A DNA stretch of 64,000 nucleotides, taken from assembly GCF_014193375.1 (NCBI RefSeq), contig NZ_JACHZF010000010.1, forward strand, positions 95,612 to 159,611, written 5' to 3'. Origin of the DNA: Halomonas campaniensis. Lineage in GTDB: Bacteria; Pseudomonadota; Gammaproteobacteria; Pseudomonadales; Halomonadaceae. A program made the position numbers and the translations under genes. Shown one piece after another: positions 1 to 8,396 of this stretch. The notes under the pieces were generated by a model. The model had not been told where the DNA came from. It saw only the letters and a program-made list of their open reading frames with translations, and did no database searches. Each line of letters begins with the position of its first letter. The first letter of the stretch is position 1.

Positions 1-521
1 GGATGAAAGGGCTTGCCGAGCTGGCTCGCGAGCAGCGCGTGGCCATCGCAAGCCACGACGATGACACGCCCGAAAAGGTGGCGACCGTCAGGACGCTGGG
101 AGCAGCCATCTCCGAGTTCCCGGTCAATCTGGAGACCGCCCAAGCGGCCCGCCGGCAGGGCATGGCGACCCTGTTCGGTGCGCCCAACATCCTGCGTGGC
201 CAGTCCCAGTCCGGCAACATGCGCGCGCTGGATGCGGTGCTGGCGGAGGTGGCCGACTGCCTGTGCGGTGACTACTCGCCGGCGGCCCTGCTGCCCTCGG
301 TGATGCGCCTCCCCGACCTGGCCGGCATCTCGCTGGCCGAGGCGGTGGCGCTGGTGACGCGAAATCCGGCCCGGGCGGCGGGCCTGGCCGATCGCGGCGA
401 GATTGCCGTGGGCCAGCGCGCCGACCTGGTGGCGGTGAAGACCCTGGGCGGGCTGCCTCAGGCCGAGCGGGTCTGGTCGGGGGGCGTGCCGGCACTGGTC
501 GCCCACTTCGACCACGGATGA
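1..521 (+). CDS. phnM: Alpha-D-ribose 1-methylphosphonate 5-triphosphate diphosphatase PhnM, C-terminal part
   Basis: The reading frame is open at the left edge, so only the last 172 or so residues are present, against about 380 for the family. PhnM is an amidohydrolase-fold enzyme that removes pyrophosphate from ribose 1-methylphosphonate 5-triphosphate in the cytoplasmic C-P lyase pathway. The visible part has the typical amidohydrolase C-terminus, with the motif EAVALVTRNPARAAGL followed by GEIAVGQRADLV, where the metal-dependent barrel closes into the small beta domain. The next two genes are phnN and phnP, which settles the assignment. The stop codon overlaps a possible ATG of phnN. Confidence 0.93.
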   Translation, partial: MKGLAELAREQRVAIASHDDDTPEKVATVRTLGAAISEFPVNLETAQAARRQGMATLFGAPNILRGQSQSGNMRALDAVLAEVADCLCGDYSPAALLPSVMRLPDLAGISLAEAVALVTRNPARAAGLADRGEIAVGQRADLVAVKTLGGLPQAERVWSGGVPALVAHFDHG

Positions 522-532
522 GGAGCAGGGGC

Positions 533-1120
533 ATGGGCAGGGAGAACGGCAGCGAGGCACGCCTGATCTACGTGATGGGCGCCTCGGGCAGCGGCAAGGA
601 TACCCTGATGAGCTACGCCAGGCAGCGACTGGCGGATACGGGCGCGGCGTGCTTCGCCCACCGCTACATCACCCGGGAGGCCGGGGCCGGTGGCGAGAAC
701 CACGTGGCGCTGAGCGAGGTAGAGTTCGCCGCACGGCTGGCGCGGGGGATGTTCGCCATGCACTGGGAAAGCCACGGCCTGCGCTACGCCATCGGCATCG
801 AGATCGATGCCTGGCTGGCGGGCGACATCAGCGTGGTGGTCAACGGCTCGCGGGGCTATCTGGAACAGGCTCGAGCGCGCTATCCGCGGCTGGTGCCGGT
901 TTCCATCGAGGTCTCCACCGAGACCCTGCGCGAGCGCCTGCTGGCGCGTGGCCGTGAGACGCCGGTGGCCATCGAGCAGCGTCTGGCGCGCCACGCGGCG
1001 CTGCGCACGGAGGGTCTCGCGGGCCACCGGATCGACAACGACGGCACGATCGAGGATGCCGGCGAGGCCCTGGTGCGGCTGATCCGGGAAGGCCACCGGG
1101 AGGTGCTGCCATGCGCGTGA
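533..1120 (+). CDS. phnN: Ribose 1,5-bisphosphate phosphokinase PhnN
   Basis: PhnN phosphorylates ribose 1,5-bisphosphate to PRPP, the last step in recovering the sugar from phosphonate breakdown. It resembles guanylate kinase. The P-loop GASGSGKD lies at residues 16-23, and the middle contains the HRYITREA segment typical of PhnN. I chose the ATG at 533 because AGGAG (521-525) stands 7 bases ahead of it; an ATG at 518 overlaps the phnM stop and would add five residues. The product is 195 residues, normal for the family. The 3' end overlaps phnP by 10 bases, so the three phn genes are translated as one unit. Confidence 0.94.
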   Translation: MGRENGSEARLIYVMGASGSGKDTLMSYARQRLADTGAACFAHRYITREAGAGGENHVALSEVEFAARLARGMFAMHWESHGLRYAIGIEIDAWLAGDISVVVNGSRGYLEQARARYPRLVPVSIEVSTETLRERLLARGRETPVAIEQRLARHAALRTEGLAGHRIDNDGTIEDAGEALVRLIREGHREVLPCA

Positions 1121-1878
1121 CCTTTCTCGGTACCGGGGCCGTGGGGGGCGTGCCCCTCTACGGCTGTGACTGCCCGGCCTGCGAGCGGGCGAGGGGTGAC
1201 CCGCGACATGTGCGTCGGCCGTCCAGCGCACTGGTCGAGAGCGGCGGTACCCGGGTGCTGATCGATGCCGGGCTGATGGATCTCCACGAGCGCTTCCCGC
1301 CCGGCTCGCTGGATGCCATCGTGCTCACTCACTACCATGCCGACCATGTGCAGGGACTTTTGCATATGCGCTGGGGGCGCGGCGCCGCGATTCCCGTCTT
1401 CGGCCCACCGGACAGCGAGGGGTGTGCCGACCTCTTCAAGCATCCTGGCCTGCTGGCCTTCGAGACGGCCCGCAAGTTCGCGCCGTTCGAGGTGAAAGGG
1501 CTCCACTTCACGCCGCTGCCGCTCATCCACTCCAAGCCCACCCTGGGCTATGCCATCGAGGATGGCCGGGGCGGGCGCTTCGCCTACCTCACCGACACCC
1601 TCGGCCTGCCGCCCGGGACCATGGGTTTCCTGCAGGGGTGGGGGGCGTTCGAGATGGCGCTCGACTGCACCTTTCCTCCCCGGGACGAGCCGCGCAACCA
1701 CAACGACTGGCACCTGGCCCGGCGGCTCGCCACCGAGGCGGGTGCACGCCTTACCTGGCTCACCCATATCGGCCATGAGCTGGACGCGTGGCGGATCGCC
1801 GAAGGCGCCGACACGCCGCCAGGGGTGGCGGTGGCCGGCGATGGCGATATCGTGGAGATCTCGGCGGGTGATCGATGA
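1111..1878 (+). CDS. phnP: Phosphoribosyl 1,2-cyclic phosphate phosphodiesterase PhnP
   Basis: PhnP opens the cyclic phosphate left by C-P lyase to give ribose 1,5-bisphosphate, the substrate of PhnN. It belongs to the metallo-beta-lactamase superfamily. The metal-binding motif THYHADH is at residues 73-79. Cys19, Cys21 and Cys24 near the N-terminus match the structural zinc site known for PhnP, and a late LTHIGHELD segment supplies further ligands. Length is 255 residues, as expected. It overlaps phnN at the start, and its last four bases overlap the next gene in an ATGA arrangement. Confidence 0.95.
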   Translation: MRVTFLGTGAVGGVPLYGCDCPACERARGDPRHVRRPSSALVESGGTRVLIDAGLMDLHERFPPGSLDAIVLTHYHADHVQGLLHMRWGRGAAIPVFGPPDSEGCADLFKHPGLLAFETARKFAPFEVKGLHFTPLPLIHSKPTLGYAIEDGRGGRFAYLTDTLGLPPGTMGFLQGWGAFEMALDCTFPPRDEPRNHNDWHLARRLATEAGARLTWLTHIGHELDAWRIAEGADTPPGVAVAGDGDIVEISAGDR

Positions 1879-2723
1879 GCGCCTCGCTGGCGCTGGCGCT
1901 GTCCGTGACGATGCACGTGATCTGGAACCTGATGGCGCGCCATCTGCCGCGGGAGGCCAACCCGCTATGGTGGGTGCTGCTCGCGCACCTGCTGCTGTTT
2001 GCCCCCTGGGGTTTCTGGGAATTGGCCAGCCGCGCGTCGTGGTCGCTGGAGTTGGTGGCCCTGCTGGCGGTCTCGGCGACGGCCAATGCGATCTACTTCC
2101 TGGGCCTGGCCCGTGCCTACGAGCAGGCTCCGGTGGCGCTGGTCTACCCGCTGGTGCGCAGCTCTCCGCTGCTCATCGCGCTATGGGGTTCGCTGCTGCT
2201 GGGACAGTCGCTCCCGCTGCTGGCCTGGGTGGGCATCGGCGTCAGCGTGGTCGGCCTCTGGATCATGGCCTCGACGGCGCGCCATGCCACGGACCGTCGC
2301 GCGCTGCCGTGGGCCCTGCTGGCCATGCTGGCGACCAGCCTCTATTCGTTGAGCGACAAGGCGGCCACGCCGCACCTGCCGACGTTCATGGCGCTGGTCG
2401 GGTTCCTCTCGGTGGGTTACCTGGCCGCCTGGCTGTGCCTGACCTGGCGCATGCATGGCCAGACCCGGCGCTGGCGACCGCCACAGCGGATCGGCGCCGT
2501 GGCGGGTCTGGTCGGCGGCAGTTGCATCGGCCTGGCCTATGCCCTTGTCATCCACGCCATGCGCGAGCTGCCGGCGGCCGAGGTAGTGGCCTACACCAAC
2601 GCCGGCATCGTGTTTGCCACGCTGCTGTCGATCTTCCTGTTCAGGGAGCGCGCCGCCTGGCGGCGGCGCGTGCTGGGCATGGTGGTGATTACCCTGGGGC
2701 TGGTCATCCTGGCGCTGCGTTGA
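1875..2723 (+). CDS. DMT superfamily (EamA) transporter
   Basis: This 282-residue protein is almost wholly hydrophobic, with about ten predicted membrane helices in two EamA repeats. The first repeat ends near VGLWIMAST and the second near the C-terminus at VITLGLVILALR. Family members export or import small metabolites, and the substrate cannot be read from the sequence. The start overlaps the phnP stop (ATGA), so the gene is translationally coupled to the phosphonate operon. That suggests, but does not prove, a role with phosphonate or ribose metabolites. The gene is followed by a convergent operon with a 64-base gap and no strong terminator. Confidence 0.85.
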   Translation: MSASLALALSVTMHVIWNLMARHLPREANPLWWVLLAHLLLFAPWGFWELASRASWSLELVALLAVSATANAIYFLGLARAYEQAPVALVYPLVRSSPLLIALWGSLLLGQSLPLLAWVGIGVSVVGLWIMASTARHATDRRALPWALLAMLATSLYSLSDKAATPHLPTFMALVGFLSVGYLAAWLCLTWRMHGQTRRWRPPQRIGAVAGLVGGSCIGLAYALVIHAMRELPAAEVVAYTNAGIVFATLLSIFLFRERAAWRRRVLGMVVITLGLVILALR

Positions 2724-2787
2724 CCTTTTATAGCGGGTATAGCGGGCGCCTGGGGTGGACGGTGGCGGTGCCCGGTCCGGCTTCGGC

Positions 2788-3954
<1,167 letters not shown>

Positions 3955-3957
3955 GGC

Positions 3958-5157
3958 TCAGGCCAGGGGGTCGTGGTCGGGGTCGAGCTCGACCACCTGC
4001 CAGGGCAGGCCCATCTCGCCGATGCGCGCCATGAAGGGGTCGGGGTCGAGCTGCTCGACGTTGAACACGCCCGCGCCCTTCCAGATCCCTTCCAGCATCA
4101 GCATGGCGCCGGTCACCGCCGGCACGCCGGTGGTGTAGGAGATCGCCTGGGACTGGACCTCCGCGTAGCACGCCTCGTGGTCGCAGATGTTGTAGATGTA
4201 CACCTTGCGACGCTTACCGTCCTTGATGCCGTCGGCGATGATGCCGATGTTGGTCTTGCCCTTGGTGCGCGGGCCCAGCGAGGCCGGGTCCGGCAGCACC
4301 GCCTTCAGGAACTCCAGCGGGGCGATCTCGGTGCCGTTCACCGTGATCGGCTCGATGCGGGTCATGCCGACGTTCTCGAGCACCTTCAGGTGGGTGATGT
4401 ACTTGTCGGAGAAGGTCATCCAGAAGCGGATGCGCTCCAGCCCCTTGATGTTCTGGCTGAGGGACTCGAGCTCCTCGTGGTAGAGCAGGTAGATGTCCTT
4501 CTCGCCGATGCCGTCGAAGTCGAACTTGCGCTTCACTGCCAGCGGGTCGGTCTCCTTCCACTCGCCCTTCTCCCAGTAGCGACCCTTCGCGGTGATCTCG
4601 CGAATGTTGATCTCCGGGTTGAAGTTGGTGGCGAAGGGATAGCCGTGGTCGCCGCCGTTGGCATCCAGGATGTCGATGCGGTGGATCTCGTCGAACAGGT
4701 TCTTCTGGGCGTAGGCGCAGTAGATGTTGGTCATGCCCGGGTCGAAGCCGCAGCCCAGGGTGGCCATGTTGCCGGCCTCGGCGTAGCGGTCCTGGAAGGC
4801 CCACTGCTCCTTGTACTCGAACTTCGCCTCGTCGGGGTGCTCGTAGTTGGCGGTGTCCAGGTAGGGCACGCCGGTCTTCAGGCAGGCCTCCATGATGGTC
4901 AGGTCCTGATAGGGCAGGGCCACGTGGATCAGCACGTCGGGCTTGAACGACTCGATCAGCTTGACCAGGTCATCGACGCTGTCGGCGTCCACCTGGGCGG
5001 TCTGGATCGGGCGATCCAGCTGGGCGGCAATCACCTTGCACTTCGCCTCGTTGCGGCTGGCCAGCAGGATCTCGCTGAAGACCTCGGGATGCTGGGCGCA
5101 CTTGTGGGTCACGACGCCGCCGACGCCGCCGGCGCCGATAATCAGGACTTTGCTCAT
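3958..5157 (-). CDS. Carboxynorspermidine synthase (saccharopine dehydrogenase family)
   Basis: This 399-residue oxidoreductase begins with the NAD(P)-binding motif GAGGVGG (residues 8-14) and has the GFDPGMTNIYCAYA segment and C-terminal NICDHEACY typical of carboxy(nor)spermidine dehydrogenases. The enzyme condenses aspartate semialdehyde with a diamine (putrescine or diaminopropane) and reduces the imine. The product is the substrate of the adjacent decarboxylase, so the two genes make a complete pathway segment. Many databases label such proteins saccharopine dehydrogenase; the pairing with nspC favours the polyamine function. The ATG at 5157 is the first in-frame start after the intergenic region. 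Confidence 0.9.
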   Translation of the reverse strand: MSKVLIIGAGGVGGVVTHKCAQHPEVFSEILLASRNEAKCKVIAAQLDRPIQTAQVDADSVDDLVKLIESFKPDVLIHVALPYQDLTIMEACLKTGVPYLDTANYEHPDEAKFEYKEQWAFQDRYAEAGNMATLGCGFDPGMTNIYCAYAQKNLFDEIHRIDILDANGGDHGYPFATNFNPEINIREITAKGRYWEKGEWKETDPLAVKRKFDFDGIGEKDIYLLYHEELESLSQNIKGLERIRFWMTFSDKYITHLKVLENVGMTRIEPITVNGTEIAPLEFLKAVLPDPASLGPRTKGKTNIGIIADGIKDGKRRKVYIYNICDHEACYAEVQSQAISYTTGVPAVTGAMLMLEGIWKGAGVFNVEQLDPDPFMARIGEMGLPWQVVELDPDHDPLA

Positions 5158-5443
5158 GGGGGTTCGAATCCAGATCGGGAAATGTCAACAGTGGTAGGGT
5201 CTTATCGGTAGTGAAGCGCCTCGGCGCCCCCGACCCGATGCCACCCCGGTCTTGGCCTCGCCCGGCTCCCCGCAGGGGGGTGACGAGTGGGCGCTGATAA
5301 TGGCGTCCCCTGAGGCTGGTATCAAGTGGTTTTCGCGTCAAGCGTAAGACGAAGGTCGCGGGGGTGGCCCGCGTCGGACGCTGGTGGCCCGGGTAGAGGG
5401 GAGTGGATGGGGGTACCACCGGGGTCGCAAAGGGCCAGAAACG
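5158..5443. other. Intergenic region with no gene recognised
   Basis: This stretch lies between the start of the polyamine operon and the terminator of ssrA. It should hold the promoter for the two polyamine genes on the minus strand. A TTGACA-like sequence occurs on that strand, but only about 20 bases before the start codon, too close to be a normal -35 box. I see no open reading frame with a ribosome binding site, no repeat and no RNA gene here. Confidence 0.5.
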
Positions 5444-5465
5444 AAAAAAGCACCCGTAGGTGCTT
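5444..5465 (-). terminator. Rho-independent terminator of ssrA
   Basis: On the minus strand AAGCACC, a four-base loop and GGTGCTT are followed by a run of six T, just past the 3' end of the tmRNA. It is a compact standard terminator. Confidence 0.9.
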
Positions 5466-5479
5466 GATTCGTATGGAGT

Positions 5480-5860
5480 TGGTGGAGGCGGCGGGAATTG
5501 AACCCGCGTCCGCCAGCACGCGCCCATTGGCTCTACATGCTTAGATTCCGTCTTTTGATTTAACGCCTCTGGCTCCGACGGTCAGGATCCAGCGACGCGA
5601 TTCCTCTTAGATTTAACGACCGGCATGAGGACGCTACCGATCGCGATCCCATCATTCTTGGCTCGTATCCCCTCCGTGATGAATGGGCACATCACTTCGG
5701 GGCCGGGCTAGAAGCTAGCAGTCTTTAAGCTGCCAGCGCGCCCTGAGCGTAGTTGTCGTCGTTTGCGACTATTTAGTCGTGATGTTGGATTTACGAGATA
5801 CATCACGCTCTCGGCATGCACCGCAGGGGTAGTCACCGGCGTCGAAACCATGTCGCCCCC
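5480..5860 (-). ncRNA. ssrA: Transfer-messenger RNA (tmRNA, SsrA)
   Basis: tmRNA rescues ribosomes stalled on mRNA without a stop codon and adds a degradation tag. The 5' end GGGGGCGACATGG pairs with the 3' end GCCGCCTCCACCA in a seven-base-pair acceptor stem with a G-U at position 3, as in other tmRNAs. The T arm GGGTTCAATTCCC is intact. The tag frame (5725-5766) starts at a GCA resume codon after AGTC and reads ANDDNYAQGALAA, then TAA. Length is 381 nt with the encoded CCA. The gene lies 40 bases downstream of smpB on the same strand, so RNA and protein partner are side by side. Confidence 0.97.
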
Positions 5861-5869
5861 ATAGCGATC

Positions 5870-5878
5870 ATCCTAACA
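5870..5878 (-). promoter_or_regulatory. Possible extended -10 promoter for ssrA
   Basis: On the minus strand TGTTAGGAT (TG plus a -10-like TAGGAT) lies about 10 bases before the mature tmRNA end. No good -35 box is present at the usual distance. It would let ssrA be transcribed apart from smpB. Confidence 0.4.
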
Positions 5879-5900
5879 GGATGTTCAGTTCTGCGACACC

Positions 5901-6392
5901 TCAGGCACGGTTTTGTTCCCGCATCACGCGGCCCTTCTGGCGCTGCCAGTCGCGGTCCTTCTCGGTGGCGCGCTTGTCGTGCAGCTTCTTGCCCGTCACC
6001 AGGGCCAGCTCGCACTTCACCCGGTTGCCCTTCCAGTAGAGCTTCAGCGGCACGCAGGTGTGCCCCTTGTCCTGGGTCCGCGAGAAGATCTTGGCGATCT
6101 CCTTCTTGTGCAGCAGCAGCTTGCGGGTGCGGATCGGGTCGGCGACCTCGTGGGTGCTGGCGGTGTTGAGCGGCATGATGTGGCTGCCCAGCAGCCAGGC
6201 CTCGCCGTTCTTGACCAGGATGTAGGTGTCGGTCAGCTGCGCCTTGCCGGCGCGCAGGCTCTTGACCTCCCAGCCGGACAGCACCAGGCCCGCCTCGAAG
6301 GTCTCGTCGATGTGGTACTCGAAGCGAGCCTTCTTGTTCTGGGCGATGACGTTGCTGCCGGGACCCTTTCCCTTGCCTTTCTTGTTGGCCAT
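5901..6392 (-). CDS. smpB: SsrA-binding protein SmpB
   Basis: SmpB binds the tRNA-like domain of tmRNA and places it in the stalled ribosome. The 163-residue protein has the SmpB core with [14 protein letters not shown] near the start and [13 protein letters not shown] (about residues 38-50), followed by [16 protein letters not shown]. The basic tail [18 protein letters not shown] is the part that occupies the mRNA channel. Length is normal. The gene is divergent from ratA and precedes ssrA by 40 bases, a functional pairing. Confidence 0.97.
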   Translation of the reverse strand: MANKKGKGKGPGSNVIAQNKKARFEYHIDETFEAGLVLSGWEVKSLRAGKAQLTDTYILVKNGEAWLLGSHIMPLNTASTHEVADPIRTRKLLLHKKEIAKIFSRTQDKGHTCVPLKLYWKGNRVKCELALVTGKKLHDKRATEKDRDWQRQKGRVMREQNRA

Positions 6393-6521
6393 GAAACCTC
6401 GTATCTTGATCGTGCCCGTGGCGGCTGCCCCTTCGATATGGGGGGAAGCGTGGTACCATTCAAGGCCTGGAACAACGGCTCATGATACGCCCTGGGCACT
6501 GTGAAGTCAGCGGAGAGCTCA

Positions 6522-6956
6522 ATGCCAACGGTCAACCGAACCGCCATGGTGCGGCACACCCCCCAGGACATGTTCGATCTGGTCAACGATTTCGAGCGCT
6601 ATCCGGAGTTCCTGCCGGGCTGCCGTCGTGCCCGCCTGGTGGAACGTGACGATTCGCACCTGATCGGCGAGATGACCCTGGGCCGTGCCGGCATCGAGCA
6701 GAGCATCATGACCCGCAACGACCTGATCGAGCCCGAGCGCATCGAGATGTCGCTGGTCAGCGGCCCCTTCAAGCGGCTGCGCGGGCGCTGGATGTTCATC
6801 CCCATGGGCGAGAACGCCTGCAAGGTGTGCCTGGAGATGGAGTTCGAGTTCGCCAACCGCCTGCTGGGCATGGCCTTCGGCAAGCTCTTCCAGCAGGTCG
6901 CGGGCCAGCTGGTCGATTCGTTCACCCGCCGGGCCGACCAGCTCTATGGCCGCTAG
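6522..6956 (+). CDS. ratA: RatA-type START-domain protein (ubiquinone-binding/Coq10 family)
   Basis: This 144-residue protein is a single polyketide cyclase/START-type domain. The motif MFDLVNDFERYPEFLPGC near the N-terminus and LLGMAFGKLFQQVAG near the C-terminus are diagnostic for the RatA/PasT/Coq10 group. E. coli RatA has been described as inhibiting 70S ribosome formation; related proteins bind ubiquinone and support respiration, so the physiological role is unsettled. I chose ATG 6522 because GGAGAG (6512-6517) precedes it; a GTG at 6501 would add seven residues. The gene is divergent from smpB and overlaps rnfH by 11 bases, the usual gammaproteobacterial arrangement. Confidence 0.9.
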   Translation: MPTVNRTAMVRHTPQDMFDLVNDFERYPEFLPGCRRARLVERDDSHLIGEMTLGRAGIEQSIMTRNDLIEPERIEMSLVSGPFKRLRGRWMFIPMGENACKVCLEMEFEFANRLLGMAFGKLFQQVAGQLVDSFTRRADQLYGR

Positions 6957-7260
6957 CGGAATGTCACGCCTCGAGGTGGAGGTGGCCTTCGCACTGCCCG
7001 ACCGGCAGCGCATCGTCAGCCTGGCGGTCCCCGAGGGCACTACCGCACGTCAGGCGGTGGCGCTGGCCGGGCTGGAACAGCACTTCCCCGAGTGCCCGCC
7101 GGCGACCTTCGCCGAGGCGGACCTGGGCATCTTCGGGCGGCGGCTGCGCGACCCGGCGGGCCAGCGGCTGCGCGCCGGGGATCGCGTCGAGGTCTACCGG
7201 CCGCTGGAGATCGATCCCAAGGCGGCGCGTGCCGCCCGCGCCGCCCGCGAGAAACGCTGA
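6946..7260 (+). CDS. rnfH: RnfH family ubiquitin-fold protein
   Basis: This small 104-residue protein has a ubiquitin-like beta-grasp fold. The family pattern is clear: VEVAFALPDRQRIVSL at the start, LGIFGRRL in the middle and GDRVEVYRPLEIDPKAAR near the end. Its function is not firmly known; the name comes from linkage to rnf genes in other bacteria. The start overlaps ratA by 11 bases, and an ATG at 6961 five codons later is an alternative. The order smpB, ratA, rnfH, bamE is widely conserved in Gammaproteobacteria. Confidence 0.9.
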   Translation: MAASGMSRLEVEVAFALPDRQRIVSLAVPEGTTARQAVALAGLEQHFPECPPATFAEADLGIFGRRLRDPAGQRLRAGDRVEVYRPLEIDPKAARAARAAREKR

Positions 7261-7293
7261 CGCCCCGCCCGGCAGGTGCCGGTGCGGGGCGTC
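7259..7293. terminator. Inverted repeat between convergent rnfH and bamE
   Basis: GACGCCCCGC and GCGGGGCGTC form a perfect 10-bp stem with a further GCCGG-type inner pairing. It starts in the rnfH stop codon and lies between two converging genes. There is no strong T run, so it may work in both directions or only slow polymerase. Confidence 0.55.
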
Positions 7294-7309
7294 CAGGCAT
7301 GGGGGCGGC

Positions 7310-7774
7310 TCAGAAGTCGCTGGAGGTCTCGCCCCCCTGGGGCACGGTGCCGCCGGCGTCCGGGCGGGGCTGCTGCGGCATGCCATCGAGGGGGTCGCTG
7401 CCCTCCACCCGGGGGCCGACGCTCTCGGTCGGACGCAGCTCGATGTCCTGGCTCAGATCCCCCTCCCGCTGGATATCCATCAGGCGATTGCCCGCGAAGG
7501 TCAGGGTGACCCGGCGGCGTTCCACCTCGCCATAGGCCTCGTCCAGGCGGAAGACATAGTCCCACTGGCTGGAGTCGAAGGGCGCTTCGAGCAGCGGCCG
7601 GCCCATCAGGTAGACCACCTCATCGCGGCTCATGCCGGGGCGCAGCTGGTCCACCATGTCGGCGGTCACCAGGTTGCCCTGGGGGATGTCGCGCTTGTAG
7701 ACCCCGAAGTAGCTGCAGCCGCTGGCCATCAGCAGGGCGGCAGAAAGGGTGACGATTCTGGTCAGCTTTTGCAT
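7310..7774 (-). CDS. bamE: Outer membrane protein assembly factor BamE (SmpA/OmlA lipoprotein)
   Basis: BamE is a small lipoprotein of the BAM complex that inserts beta-barrel proteins into the outer membrane. The start at 7774 gives a signal peptide with lipobox MASGC and the acylated residue Cys20. The BamE domain follows, with VTADMVDQLRPGMSRDEV and LMGRPLLEAPFDSSQWDYVF. The protein has 154 residues; the tail after about residue 110 is rich in Pro, Gly and Glu and lacks family features. It is divergent from fur with 72 bases between, so the two promoters share a short region. Confidence 0.94.
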   Translation of the reverse strand: MQKLTRIVTLSAALLMASGCSYFGVYKRDIPQGNLVTADMVDQLRPGMSRDEVVYLMGRPLLEAPFDSSQWDYVFRLDEAYGEVERRRVTLTFAGNRLMDIQREGDLSQDIELRPTESVGPRVEGSDPLDGMPQQPRPDAGGTVPQGGETSSDF

Positions 7775-7846
7775 TTGCGCCTGTTCTTCACTATCGTGGT
7801 TTCGGTCGATCATACCCGACCCTACCCGATACTGCGAAGAGCAACC

Positions 7847-8293
7847 ATGGCCGACCAGAACCATGAACTACGCAAGGCCGGTCTGAAGGTGACCCTGCCG
7901 CGCGTGAAGATCCTGCAGATCCTCGAGAACGCCCAGGGTGAGCATCACCTGAGCGCCGAGGATGTCTACAAGACCCTGCTGGACGCCGGAGAGGACGTGG
8001 GCCTCGCCACCGTCTACCGGGTGCTGACCCAGTTCGAATCGGCGGGCCTCGTGGTGCGCCACAACTTCGACGGCGGCCACGCGGTCTTCGAGATCTCCCA
8101 GGAGGAGCACCACGACCATATGGTGTGCCTCGACAGTGGCGAGATCATCGAGTTCTTCGACGAGACCATCGAGCGGCGCCAGCAGGAGATCGCCGAGGAG
8201 CACGGCTACGAGCTGGTGGATCATGCCCTGGTGCTCTACGTGCGCCCCCGTGGCTCCAATGCCACCCGCCAGGATGGCGCTCCCCGCAAGTAG
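7847..8293 (+). CDS. fur: Ferric uptake regulator Fur
   Basis: Fur is an iron-responsive repressor of iron uptake genes. The 148-residue protein has the N-terminal winged helix with GLATVYRVLTQFESAGLV as recognition region, and the metal site HHDHMVCLDSGEIIEF. Only the first cysteine of the zinc-binding pair seen in E. coli is present (CLDSG), as in Pseudomonas-type Fur. The C-terminal dimer domain ends with ALVLYVRPR and a polar tail. ATG 7847 gives the conserved N-terminus NHELRKAGLKVTLPR. It is divergent from bamE and followed by a strong terminator. Confidence 0.96.
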   Translation: MADQNHELRKAGLKVTLPRVKILQILENAQGEHHLSAEDVYKTLLDAGEDVGLATVYRVLTQFESAGLVVRHNFDGGHAVFEISQEEHHDHMVCLDSGEIIEFFDETIERRQQEIAEEHGYELVDHALVLYVRPRGSNATRQDGAPRK

Positions 8294-8320
8294 TCGTCCC
8301 GCGACCGCTGCCCCTTCCGG

Positions 8321-8360
8321 CCGACGGCCCCGATCATTGATCGGGGCCGTCGGCGTTTTT
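8321..8360 (+). terminator. Rho-independent terminator of fur
   Basis: CCGACGGCCCCGATCA and its exact complement TGATCGGGGCCGTCGG form a 16-bp stem, followed by a run of five T. The other strand has no T run, so it serves fur rather than recN. Confidence 0.93.
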
Positions 8361-8396
8361 GGGGGGAATGGAGAGTGGTCCGAGAGGCTGTCGCGC

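Noticed and set aside
5158..5480. Integration of a genomic island at the 3' end of the tmRNA gene
   Set aside because: tmRNA genes are common integration sites, but no integrase, no direct repeat of the tmRNA end and no foreign genes lie next to it.
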